A program made the translations under genes and the position numbers. This document shows positions 33,668 to 43,530 of a stretch of 64,000 bases of DNA, in pieces. This stretch comes from Gracilariopsis chorda (taxonomy: Eukaryota; Rhodophyta; Florideophyceae; Gracilariales; Gracilariaceae). Position 1 is the stretch's first letter. Each line of letters begins with the position of its first letter. Below the pieces are notes generated by a model, which was not told where the DNA came from, ran no database searches, and worked only from the letters and a program-made list of their open reading frames with translations. The stretch covers positions 124,001-188,000 of the forward strand of contig NBIV01000111.1 of the NCBI GenBank assembly GCA_003194525.1, written 5' to 3'.

Positions 33668-35045
33668 ATTAGTTCGTCACGATGAAAACGTTTGACCTGC
33701 GCAATAGAATGTTGAACTGTTTCACCATTGCGATTGATAAAGACTTGTTTTTTATCAATTCTTACAATTTTATAGGGTCCAGTCCATTTTATTGGCTTCA
33801 AATCTTCTCGACAAACTAGAATTTGTTGTCCAACTTTCAAGCTTGTTGATGCGGCAGATGGAATGCGAGCGACGATTGCACGGCGCAAACGAAGTTCCGA
33901 AGTGATGGTTTCCATCTCAGTGCGCGCGATTTGAAGAGCTCTCATTCGCTCCTCATGATTTGGGAGTTCTGTGCTAAACGGTGGAAAGCGAGGAAGAACT
34001 CCAAATACGAGTAGTGAAGGTACAAGTCCTTCGGGATTCATTGTATCGTTCATAGCCTTGACAGCAAGTCGAAGGGCTAAGGCGATGGGGACATCGGGCT
34101 CGCTATATTGAATCTTTTGGTAGATACGACGTAAGGGTTCATGGTTTCATTCACCGGTTCCAAGGGAATTATGACTTTCAACGCCTGAGAACTGTAAGGT
34201 GATTCCAGCCATGCTTGTCAGTTCTTTCCATCGAGCGGATGTGAATTGTCTGGCTTTATCCAGTCTCATCTTGTCTGGATAGCCGGTGTATAATGTGGCC
34301 CAACAACCGAGAAATGCGTACCAGATTGCTTCAGTGGTCTGACTCTTGAGGAAAACTGCAGAGCTGAAGTGCGTTTGTGTGTCGAAAACGTGTAGAACTG
34401 GCATTTTGTCCAAGAACATAAGATCCGAAGCAATTTCACTGTTGAATATTATTCTGCCTGGAATGGATACTTGGAACGACTGTGGCCGGGGTGTGCCACG
34501 TTGGCACGTGGCACATGATTTTGAGATATGCTCAATGAGTTTCCTGGTCTCAACCGTGGCATGTTCTGGCTTTGCTCGGGAGATCAAGTTGAAAAGCTTG
34601 TTTGCGCTTGGATGGTAGGAGTGCATATGCATTTTTCGGAGTTCACTTTTTGTGTAAAGAATCTCAGAGAAGTCATATTCTAAGTACATATGACCGAATT
34701 TCCGCGTGATTGGTATCGACCAATTGAATTTCTTGTTGAGTAACATGTTTTCCACGTTGTCAGGTACAAGAGCGTGTAAGTCCAGGATATCGAGTCTAAT
34801 AAGAAGAGGTACAGAGGCGTCAACGTCGTCAATCTCAAGTGGAAGAAAAGTGTTGCCAGGGATTGGAATGCGTACTTGCATGGTTCCACGGCTGAAGTAT
34901 ATGCCATCTCCAAATTTAAAAGCTTTTTTGGAGTGATTCAGCTTAAATGGAATGCCTACAAGTTTACAGTACGCTTGGGCTTGTTTTTTCCTACTACAGA
35001 TTGTTGTGCGCCAGAATCCAGACATGCGCCTTGAAATTTGCGTCG
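33668..35045 (-). pseudogene. Element F pol: protease and integrase
   Basis: Protease motif CLDSGAQQSVVG lies at about 35035-35000, with a frameshift in the following A-run. The downstream part reads KKAFKFGDGI and a VPLLIRLDIL flap, similar to copia proteases. Integrase: HHCC finger from HSYHPSANKLF to CATCQRG (about 34620-34490). The catalytic core has SDLMFLD (D1), DKMRLDKARQF (D2) and ESHNSLG (E), so DDE is complete. One TGA (34144-34146) follows GTGE, where Arg is expected (CGA to TGA). The frame then continues through LVPSLLVFGVLPRFP and a small C-terminal barrel-like region (ILVCREDLKPIKWTGPYKIV) until cut at 33668. RT is lost. Confidence 0.8.
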
Positions 35046-35226
35046 GTTTCTCTCGAATGAGCTTGTCTTCACGTTGTGAATATCAACAAGGTTCCAACGA
35101 GGTGTTCGTGAACTGTATCGTGCTTGCTTTCGTGTACAAAAACGAATGATTCAAGGTGAGCCATTGGAGGACTTGTCTGGTCCTTTCTTGTTCTGCTGCT
35201 TGGGAGGAGCACTACGGCAGAAATCG

Positions 35227-36841
35227 TTAGTACTCCCAGTTAAAAATCCTCAAGGCAATTCGAGAGGGAAGGTTCGCTACTCTGCGTTCCAAAATTAGAT
35301 GCAAAGAATTTTTCGGAAGGATCAGAGTTTTCGTTGTCTGCACTAATATCTGCCTCGCCGTTGCAAGCAAAGAATGTTTCCGCGCTTTCGAATTCATCGG
35401 AATCACTGGACTCTTCGAGCTGTTGGCAGATTTCATACAGGACACGTTTCAAAGCCTTGTTCTGATCCTTGTAGCCGTTGCGTTGCAAATATTGCACACG
35501 GTTGGCGCCATTGTTGGTGAGGTCCTTGCGTTGCCTGCATTCGGCAACAACATGTCCGAATTTACCACAATTCCAACAGGTAACATTTCGTCTGCTTTTG
35601 GATTGACGAAAGTTTGTCCGGTTTGTGGAATGCAGGTGACGTACGTATCAAAATTGGCCAGCATAGAACGTTTCACTCGTGTCAGAGTTCTGAAAATCGT
35701 CGGTGGAAAGTGAGTCCAACTGAACACTCTTTTGATCTCGCATGCGACAGATTTTCTCTTCTTCATCGAGTTGAATTGCGGCTTCCAACTGACCGTAAAG
35801 TTCATGATAACTAATCAGTCCTGCATTCCTGCTGCAGGCATCTCGCGCCCAGGAATTACCAATTACAGCATTCTGTAAATATTCGATTCTGTTGCGATCG
35901 GATCGGCAGTGCATAGGGCCCTGTGGGGACAACTTCGAAATTCCTTCGTGGAGTTTCTCCAAAGCGTCGCTTAATGAAGAGCTCTTTGAAACAAATTTTT
36001 GGATTCGTAAGTTACGTAAATAGGCAGCAATGCGGTTCTGACGGGAAAGAGAATTATACTCTTTTTCCATTACTGCTGAAGCTTCCCTGAAACTTCGCAC
36101 TCTGCCGTCAACGCTTTGTACGTAAAAACGCTTCGCGTTTCCACGCAAAAGGTGGTGTAAATATTGAATTCGTTGATGGTTGGATAGATTGTAATCTGGA
36201 GCGGCATACTTATATTCGCTCAGAAATTCCTCCCAACATTCACCAAGGGCTCCTGAAAATTTAGACGATTGATTTTTGAAACGAGACGCAATATAGTGAG
36301 CTATCCTGTCTCGGCTGTCTCCAAAGTTCGTTTGTGGCTCATTGGTAACGTTGTGAGCACGCCATGGCTGGCGTTGGCGATTTTGCTCATTCACGCGTTT
36401 CGGAGGTGAGAGCTCCCGTGGTTGCTCAACCTCAGTTTCTTCTTCGACGTCTGCAAATCTCTATGGTTGTTGTCGGGTAGGCGGAGCAGGTGCCGGCGTT
36501 TGCTCGAATAAATCTATAGAAGTGAAAGCATCTTCTAAATGAGACTCCTCAAAAATTGTTTTGGCAATTCTTTTTAAGAGGTGACCGCTTTCATGTTCTG
36601 CGAGACTAATTCCACGATCTTCTAAGAACTTTTCAAACTTACGCATAAGCAATCCATTACTTAAAATTGTAAAAGTGAGTAGCTTATCTGGAGGGTATTC
36701 AGTTCTCAGAAGTTCGATTACTTGAGCAGGCTCTGCTTGGGTATTGTTTTCCTCAATATTCTTAATAAATTCGATAAATTGTCGTTGTTGCTGATTTTCA
36801 TACCTAACATTGGTAGTAAAATTTCCGTTAAGTGGCGGCAT
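35227..36841 (-). pseudogene. Element F Gag
   Basis: Sense order: N-terminal 126 codons (36841 to 36461), an in-frame TAG, then ~250 codons (to 35648) with a capsid-like helical region (ALGECWEEFLSEYKYAAPDY). After a further TGA the same protein continues with a classical zinc knuckle CWNCGKFGHVVAEC (about 35575-35534; C-x2-C-x4-H-x4-C). An acidic Glu/Asp-rich tail runs to 35240. Gag binds RNA and builds the particle. Two stops and later shifts make it non-functional. Confidence 0.75.
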
Positions 36842-36978
36842 GATGAACTAAACAAATTACTACAGTGTTATGTATGCTAATATAATAGAGTACTGTGTTT
36901 AACTAATCTTTAATCTTACACAATTAGCCTATTGGTATTGGTTACTAATCGTAGAGTAATCGGCAAAGGCAAAACTAT

Positions 36979-37614
36979 TTATTTATTTAAATTTTGATTG
37001 TAGAGCACTTTGAAATGTGCTTTGCCGTTTTTGTGGCGGTTCAAATGATGATGCGACTCAAATGAGCGCTTACAGGTAGCACAGTAAGGCGTAAAACGCT
37101 TACACTGCACGCGGTTGCGGTGTGTTTTAGACTGACAGTGGTCAAAAAAGGTTTTTGCACTGTTGCACTGAATTTTGCACAATGTGCAGAAGCGTTTGGC
37201 ACGAGCCACACGCGTAGTCTTCTTCTTTGGTTGCAATTGGTCAGCCAAACACTTGGCCTTTTTCCTGCGGAGCTTCTGTATGCCAAGGGTGCTCGGCTGC
37301 ACTGGCACTTGTGTGTGTTGGCGGCGGCGAGGCACTGGTATTTCTTCGGCTTCAAGGTCAAAGACACTTGGCGGTTTGCGGCTGGATGTAGTTGAGCGGT
37401 GGCCCGGTTCTGATTCACTGTCCACTTCTGAAGGGGTCAGATGGTCCAATATGTTCGGTCGTTGCTGATTGGCTGGTGGCGCTGGTAGTACAGCAAGGTG
37501 GTGACGATGCGGGGAGGCTGGGTGCTCTACGGTTACCGTAGGATAGATTGAATTATAAATCAAAACAGTGCCTGGCTGTTTACGAGCCACTGTAGTTACA
37601 TGCTGATTGGACAC
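36979..37614 (-). CDS. C2H2 zinc-finger ORF at the 5' side of element F
   Basis: Intact 211-codon ORF between the F LTR and F gag, same strand. N-terminal ~110 residues are Pro/Ser/His-rich. A basic segment follows (KLRRKKAKCLADQLQPKKKT), then two fingers: CTLCKIQCNSAKTFFDHC with His at +5, and CATCKRSFESHHHLNRH with His at +5. Both fit C-x2-C-x12-H-x5-H, the spacing of jaz/matrin/U1C-type fingers that bind double-stranded or structured RNA. It is the only undamaged ORF in F although gag and pol carry stops. It could be a captured host gene, an element-encoded RNA-binding accessory protein, or an unrelated insertion. The 5' position within the LTR-to-gag interval favours membership in F. Confidence 0.65.
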   Translation of the reverse strand: MSNQHVTTVARKQPGTVLIYNSIYPTVTVEHPASPHRHHLAVLPAPPANQQRPNILDHLTPSEVDSESEPGHRSTTSSRKPPSVFDLEAEEIPVPRRRQHTQVPVQPSTLGIQKLRRKKAKCLADQLQPKKKTTRVARAKRFCTLCKIQCNSAKTFFDHCQSKTHRNRVQCKRFTPYCATCKRSFESHHHLNRHKNGKAHFKVLYNQNLNK

Positions 37615-37930
37615 TAAAAGAATATAAATTAGAAAAAATGTGTGGTTAGTAATTACGTCTTATGCGTATTGGTTAACAACGCGTAATCAGTACCAACAGA
37701 AGTTTTCAATTCTTTAGATGTCGAATGACTTACTTGGACACGGTAAAAATCGACGATTATTCACGGATAATTCCGTAATGTCATGAAATAATACGTTTAA
37801 AAAAAGGGGCGGCCTGTAGTGGTAGCAAGGGGTGGCCCAAAAAGGATGATTCCTTTGCTTAGAGAGGTAGAGTTGATGATAATAATGGGTTGGGTAACAG
37901 ACGAGAGGCGAAGGCCGAGCTCTGTTCCCT

Positions 37931-37939
37931 CCTTTTATA
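37931..37939 (-). promoter_or_regulatory. TATA box in F LTR
   Basis: Minus-strand TATAAAAGG lies about 320 bp upstream of the zinc-finger ORF start, inside the LTR, in the right direction to transcribe F. Confidence 0.55.
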
Positions 37940-38024
37940 CTCAGAAAGAAAGAGGCTAGTCGTCTTTCTCGGTAGTTAGAGTCCTAACATGCTCGCATGA
38001 ATGCGGCATTGTAAGCAGACATCA

Positions 38025-38083
38025 CACCATCCTCGGGGATGGTGAGAAGGCAGGACGCTTTCTCACCATCCCCAAGGATGGTG
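38025..38083. repeat. 24-bp hairpin arms in the F LTR
   Basis: Arm 38025-38048 (CACCATCCTCGGGGATGGTGAGAA abridged to CACCATCC...GGTGAGAA) pairs with 38060-38083 at 23 of 24 positions across an 11-bp loop. Each arm is itself a short palindrome. A further CACCGTC/GACGGTG pair lies at about 38112-38132. Confidence 0.7.
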
Positions 38084-38261
38084 AAATGGTCGACTCCATC
38101 TCCTTCTTCCTCACCGTCTGACAAGGACGGTGAGCGGAGCTTTATCCTCACACCAATAGGTCGTGTTGCTGTGGTTACGTCTTTGGTTGACCAGGTGTTT
38201 GGGTGACTAGTTGAGGGTTTGACCAGCCAAGTGATGCTGAATTGAGTGCCCCAGTGTTCCA

Positions 38262-38460
38262 CTACTGACGTAAGCTCAACTACTTACGCTGACATGACCT
38301 CGTGCAGCTCGCGCTGCTCCGAGGATGAGCTAAACTAAACTCCTGAGTCGCGTTTGGCACTGCATGTCAAGTTCGGGGGTCAGTGAAGAAGAAAAAAGAC
38401 TTTTCACTGCCTTTTTTCCCCTTTGAAAGGACCCTGCGCGCTGCGAAAAATGTTTGCACA
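38262..38460 (+). repeat. Element C left LTR remnant
   Basis: About 200 bp similar to 55203-55412, sharing ATGACCTCGTGCAGCTC, GCTGCTCC, CTGAGTCGCG and GGACCCTG. It starts straight after F's LTR end, so its 5' part is probably lost. The right edge is uncertain and overlaps the first gag ATG (38450). Confidence 0.6.
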
Positions 38461-39799
38461 GCTAATAGTTACGGGCCCAGCACAGAATAGCGCAAAACCC
38501 TTTGCGCCTACAGACCCCTCATGGTTCAATCCTGCGGGAGATTTGCTAGAGTATCGTAGTAAAGTGTCACGTTGGGTTGACAAGACTCAAGCAGCATCAC
38601 AACAAAAACCCGATCGTCTCTACAAAACGGTCTATACCACAAACGCAAGAGACTTGTACGACCATGGTCTTCCGAGAGAGAAAAAAGCTATCGTTGACAA
38701 ATCTCAGAGGAAGAAATTTATCAACACAAGCAAGCAGATCACATTGAAGCCATCAAGCAGATTGTTAAGTTAATCGCAGTTGACCTCCCGATAGCAGTTG
38801 TTGCACGTTTGATATCGTCATTGAATGACGTTACGTCTTGTCGTTGGTTTCGTGTGGATGACTTTAACTCTTTTGCTTCGCGCTTTCGTCGTTTAGCCGC
38901 TGAAAACCTAGTGGCATGTTGGATTATCTGCATCATCTCAAGTTGGCGAGGTGCTTTCAATCGCGCTCCTCAGCAATGCTTTTCTCAGTGATAAAACCCT
39001 AACCAACGCCAATCTACAGCTTTTAGATTTAGCAGAGGCTCGAATGAAAGCAGAAGTTCAAGAAGAGACCTCTATCACAATGGAGTCACTCTCTCAAGGT
39101 TTTAAGGTATTCAGTGATCTGAAACAGGTGCTTCAACGAAACTAAACCCCACTGCTACCTTTGGATAGTGCAGCAACCGCTCGAAGGAAAGCTCAATCGC
39201 TCATATCACAAGTTACCAATGTGATTGATGAGAGTGCTCAACTAGACAACTACCTCACTGAAAATAAAGCATCAGTTGAAGAAGAAATTGACATATTTTC
39301 TACTGATCTCCGTTGGAAGCTCTATCTTGATGATGCAGTTACAGTCATTTGAAACCTGACATCGTCACCGAAGAGCACAGAAAAGACCTACACGAAGTCT
39401 GAAATTGATAACATGGTATCAAAACGAGTGGAAAAGCGCGTTGAGCAACGCCTTAATCAGGCTATGGCTGCATACCAGAAAAAGCTAGGCTCTCAATCTG
39501 ATTGTTTGCGTCCCATGGGGTCTTTGTTTTCTGCACCCTTGTCTACACAGAAACACAAAACTAGACCGCCCGTAGTTGGTGTCAAGGAAAATAAACGGAA
39601 GCCAGATGATCAAGGATTTTGCTACGACTGTGGCTCAAAAAACCATCGCCGAGGATCAGAAAAATGTGAGGATCCCAGTTTCTACACGAAACGGCTTCGA
39701 TCTGAACAGCTGAATCCTTCAGAACAAGGTCAGCCACACCATACTGAACGTCAGGATTCTCGGCGGGGCCTCACCCCATTGCAAAACAGTCTTCGTTAA
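38450..39799 (+). pseudogene. Element C Gag
   Basis: Fragments: 38450-38773 (DPSWFNPAGDLLEYRSKVSR, a gag N-terminal pattern with Trp and Tyr-Arg), 38951-39145 (LQLLDLAEARMKAEVQEE), 39161-39352, and 39413-39799. The last has a zinc knuckle variant CYDCGSKNHRRGSEKC (C-x2-C-x4-H-x6-C) after a coiled basic segment. Several stops and a frameshift. Pol follows in the -1 frame. Confidence 0.7.
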
Positions 39800-39803
39800 C
39801 TGC

Positions 39804-40320
39804 ATGTAGTGAAGCCTACTCAGATATAAGGCATTCTAAGGATCCAAATCCGATCCTTGACCTAGGTTGTCCGAAGAGTGTGGGAGAAATTGAAATGACC
39901 TCTGAACTCTGCGCATCTCTGCGTATTAAGCTAGAAGTGGAAGCTTTCGATTGTGAACCATTTCTACATGGTTGTGGGGAACACTGTGCCAATGCACTCC
40001 CAGTGTTCGCGATCTGGACACTAGACGGTGAAGACGAATGCGGAAAAGCTTTCTTTATTCCGTTCTATGTAGTAGTTGGTGATGGACCTATTCTGCTCGG
40101 AAATGACTTACTCTCTCGTTCAGATGTTTTTGGCAATTCAAACCAATTGTCCATTCCGAAAGGAGTCGCTCGACCAAGTGAAATCCTTCTCATAACATAC
40201 TCCACTGGACAAGATCTGTCCAAGCGTACCCGTCTTCTTCTCTTACCTTACAGTATCAAGTCGATGAAAGCCTTCTTTGCCCCATCGAAAACCAAGACCC
40301 AGATCATTGAAAATGAATAA
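39804..40320 (+). pseudogene. Element C protease region
   Basis: Begins near 39804, in the -1 frame to gag. The catalytic loop reads ILDLGCPKSVG (about 39853-39885), with Asp-Leu-Gly in place of Asp-Thr/Ser-Gly. The flap end reads GDGPILLGNDLL (about 40080-40115). The lost Thr/Ser suggests inactivity. Stop at 40318; the same frame then leads into the integrase. Confidence 0.65.
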
Positions 40321-40672
40321 CTTTTTGCCAAAAGGTTTCATGTTTATACCCATATGCGTCCAAGGGAAGTGAAGAACCTCTGTTGACAAGCAAAAATTCT
40401 GATCAAAACTCTTTCAGTGCTTCTAGACGAAACATATGACAAATGCAAAAGTTGCAAGTCAACTGGGCGGCCCCTTGCTTCCAGAAAAGTTTCACTCTCA
40501 CGTCTTTTACAGAGCTTTAACAATCACTGGCAGGTTGACTTTATGTTTATGGCAGAGCTGGGAAATATTCCCATCCTACACATAAAAGACGCAGCTACTG
40601 GCCTAACTGTTGCGTTATTGACGTTCTCTCGTTCAATGCTTGGAGCACGGAAGTCCATTTTCTTGCACTGGA
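40321..40672 (+). pseudogene. Element C integrase, 5' part
   Basis: Contains the second half of the zinc finger (CKSC) with TGRPLASRKVS and the first catalytic Asp in WQVDFMFM (about 40530). Reads on to FLHW, where element B begins at 40673. The other half is at 52158. Confidence 0.7.
40668..40672. repeat. Target-site duplication of element B, left
   Basis: CTGGA directly before the TGTAGTGC of the B LTR; identical to 52158-52162. Confidence 0.9.
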
Positions 40673-41468
40673 TGTAGTGCAATGCCCGTAAAAGGGAGTG
40701 CACCGAAAGATGTTCGGGATCTTTCATCGTTAAAGGTGAACCCAGTTGGGTACAGCCCTCCCAGAAGTGGCACGACTATGTCGGGTTTTAAGGCCGAGGC
40801 CACCCGTCGCGACTTGCGCAGGGAGGTTGAGGCAAGCATCGGGTATCCGCAGGAGCGGTGTATGGGGGTGGTCGTCCTCTAGAGAGGTGAGGTTTCCACG
40901 TTAGTGGCACGCGGGAACACGAGCCGTGGGTAGCGGGAAAGCCACCCTGTAAAGGGAAAAATAAGGGGGAGCTGAGTCACGAGTATCGTGACGAATACTA
41001 ACGGCACTGCCAGTAAATAAACCTTATACAAGGCGAACACCAAGAAAGCTGGAATAATAGTCCGAATACTCGGGTCCTTTAGATAGGCAAGGGTGTTAGA
41101 CTTCCCGTATGCGACGGTGCTTCCCTCCAAAGAGGGGTAGAGAACATGCAAAGGCGGTGAGGTCTAGTGCCAATTCCCCAGGTTGGGGTCCCTTGTTGGG
41201 GAAGGTTTACTGGTGCGACGGCAATCCGCCGGCGCACTAAGTACTAACCATCCCAGAAATGGGTGTAAAAATAATAAATAGAATTAACTAAATTACTCCA
41301 CTCTGGTGGTTCATGCCCACTACTGTGGCCAACCGCCAATTGACTCTTCCGTGTCCCACGTGTCAAATCCACTATTAGTGATCGTAGTTCATGCAATGAC
41401 TACATTACCGAAACATTCGGGAAATCAACCAAGTACCAAGAATCTCTCTCTGAGGGCATTGCACTTCA
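40673..41468 (-). repeat. Element B 3' LTR (left copy)
   Basis: Starts TGTAGTGCAATGCCC and ends GGGCATTGCACTTCA, so the two ends are inverted repeats of each other over 15 bp with one mismatch. 796 bp. Confidence 0.92.
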
Positions 41469-41680
41469 TATCCCCATCCTTAGTCGGGAAAGCAACCGCG
41501 AACGCAGGCGAATCCCAGCGGAAAATGGGTGATAAAAGTCCAAACCTCTCCAGGTCACCGGGTTAAGCCTCTGCTTCAGAGAAACAACCTCCTGCAAAAG
41601 CAGCGAATTAGCCTTCTAGAAGTGCACACTCCTTCTCTTCCTGCTCAACTCAGTCAGATCACGCCCTTTCAAAGGGTAAT

Positions 41681-43343
41681 ATGAAAAAAAACAACAACCA
41701 GCCTCCGAGACCGACTCCAGTCGGGAACTTCACAACCGGTTTCCGGTAGGTACCCTTGCCACAAGGGAGGCGAACTCCGGCACAGGGGGCCAACATTGGC
41801 GCAGCGTCCCAGCATGGGTTCCAACTTCCACCAGCGGTGGCTCCTTCCGGGCTGATCCCGGCGGTGACTTGGCATTCTTATAACGCCCTTGTAGGGTTAG
41901 ATCCGATGAATAGGAGTCACGCCTCTCGGCTCCGGCTTGCGCCGTGGCTCCATACTAGCGCTGCCCTCAACTAGGATTTGGTTACGGCCTATGCAGATGG
42001 TTCCGGTACTTTGCCCGGGGATCTACCCAGCCTCGTCACCTCTTCGCGGGACTGACGGCATCGAATCGCCATCCCGGTGCACTATATCCGAAGAAACTTG
42101 GGAGAATCCGCGATTGCGGCTCATGCAGCGCCGGTGCAAATTGCATATCAACCGCAGAGCCGGACGCCTTTCGAATTCCTGGTGCCTACCGGCTTTGGCT
42201 TCGACGTCAGCCTATTCCGGCAGCGCGGCGAAATCGGTTACGGCAAACGCCTGGCCAGCCTCGAAACCCTCGCGTGGGGGAACTTTCCCACTGCGCGACA
42301 AGAAGCCTTTTGTTGGGAACGACCGATACTTCGGGCTGAAGTCCGGTACCTTTCCCGGCAGTCCCGGTCCAACGTCCTCCAAAACTTCATCCGCTATGAA
42401 TGGCGCTGGCGATCCCGATTCGGGTACTTTGTCCCGTATCAAAACGTGGAGATTGAGCGGATTGCTCCGCCTCACCGACACGGTGGCACTCCCTGAGTGG
42501 TGGAGGTTCCTTGAGGCCTGTCGGGGTTGCTACGTTGAGCTCCCGCCAGCACTCACGTACCTCGGTTCCTTTTTGATTCAGGATCCCTGGTCGGGGCTTT
42601 GGTCGGTAATCGTAACCGAGTGGGCTGCTCGCACTGCGGCGTATATCCTCGCTGAGTTTTATGACTAGTATCGACTGTGGTTCATCCAACCGCGTGTGCG
42701 GGCCGCTATTTGCAATCTGGAACTCAGCGTCCCCATTAGGAGTATTGCCAATAATGACGAAGTACTCCAATTACTTGGTTTGATCGACAGTATTGACTGG
42801 CGCGAGGTCCCGCTGGAACAGAGCCGTCGGCTTGACGGTGGCGGTAGCAGTACCGGTGGTCCGGGTCTTGGTAGAAACACTGCCCTTGCCGGGGACTTCA
42901 TCTACTTCGATCCCTGGGAGTTCCGGGGGATTTCCTCCGAGAAGGCAAGGGAACTCCGCGACGCATCGCGGCATGTGCCGGACAATCACCCGATTGGGTA
43001 CGTCGATTCCGACAATTACTACCGCGCGTATAGCGGGGATGACCCGATGGTCGATAACGAACCGGAAGAGCCGGGTGACATGGAATTGGACGTTGCGGAC
43101 ATGGTCGTAGACGAATCCCCCGAGGGGGTGCCTCCGGCTCCCAGTCCTCCGACGGCAAGCACCGGGCCTTCACTCCCCAGCGGGGGTACAGTCAATGAAA
43201 GCGATATCATTGCCCGCTTCATCCACGGAGCGGGTTTAAGCGTTGCCGAGGTTTCGGGTGACGCCACCGCGATGGCGGATGCCTTGGCTTACCGCCTTGC
43301 GGGTGGTCACGCCCCGGACGATGAGGAGTGGTCGAACCTTTAA
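41681..43343 (+). pseudogene. Antisense gene of element B (homologue of 23099-24769)
   Basis: Starts with an Asn-rich Met at 41681 and ends at 43343, almost the same length as in A. Shared blocks in order: LVGL(Q/D)P, LAPW, GTLPGDLPSLVT, RHRIAIPVH, TPFEF, GYFVPYQNVEIERI, RFLEACRGCYVELPP, SGLWSVIVTEWA, REVPLEQS, GDFIYFDPWEF, GYVDSDNYYRAYSGDDPM, and the C-terminal GDATAMADALAYRL. There are stops near 41746, 41970, 42054 and 42670 and a frameshift near 42450. It sits, as in A, between pol and the 3' LTR on the opposite strand. No known domain recognised. Confidence 0.75.
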
Positions 43344-43530
43344 TCCAGTATCCTGGTCTCTTTCCCTGGCTTAGCCAGTAATGTAGCTTAGCATCATACA
43401 GGAGCGCGAGGCTCCTGAGTAAACTTTCCCGTTTAGAACGGCGTTTTCTCTTTCATTCCCATCCTTGACGGAGTCCATACAAAACGGGGTGTATTCCTTC
43501 TTTCCTACCTTCTCCGGATTCGTGGCGTTT

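Larger units (their letters stand above)
33668..38261 (-). mobile_element. Element F: copia-like element with 5' zinc-finger ORF, truncated
   Basis: Minus-sense element: 5' LTR 38261-37815, C2H2 ORF, gag with zinc knuckle, then protease-integrase. RT, RNase H and 3' LTR are missing because element A's LTR starts at 33667. Protease followed directly by integrase (no RT between) places it with Ty1/copia-type order. It abuts the remaining part of C's left LTR at 38262. Confidence 0.7.
37815..38261 (-). repeat. Element F 5' LTR
   Basis: On the plus strand it starts TGTAGTGGTAGC and ends CAGTGTTCCA (TG...CA), 447 bp. A TATA box (37931-37939) in the F sense direction and hairpins at 38025-38083 support an LTR. 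There is no second copy in the window, so the ends are inferred from TG/CA and from the junctions. Confidence 0.55.
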
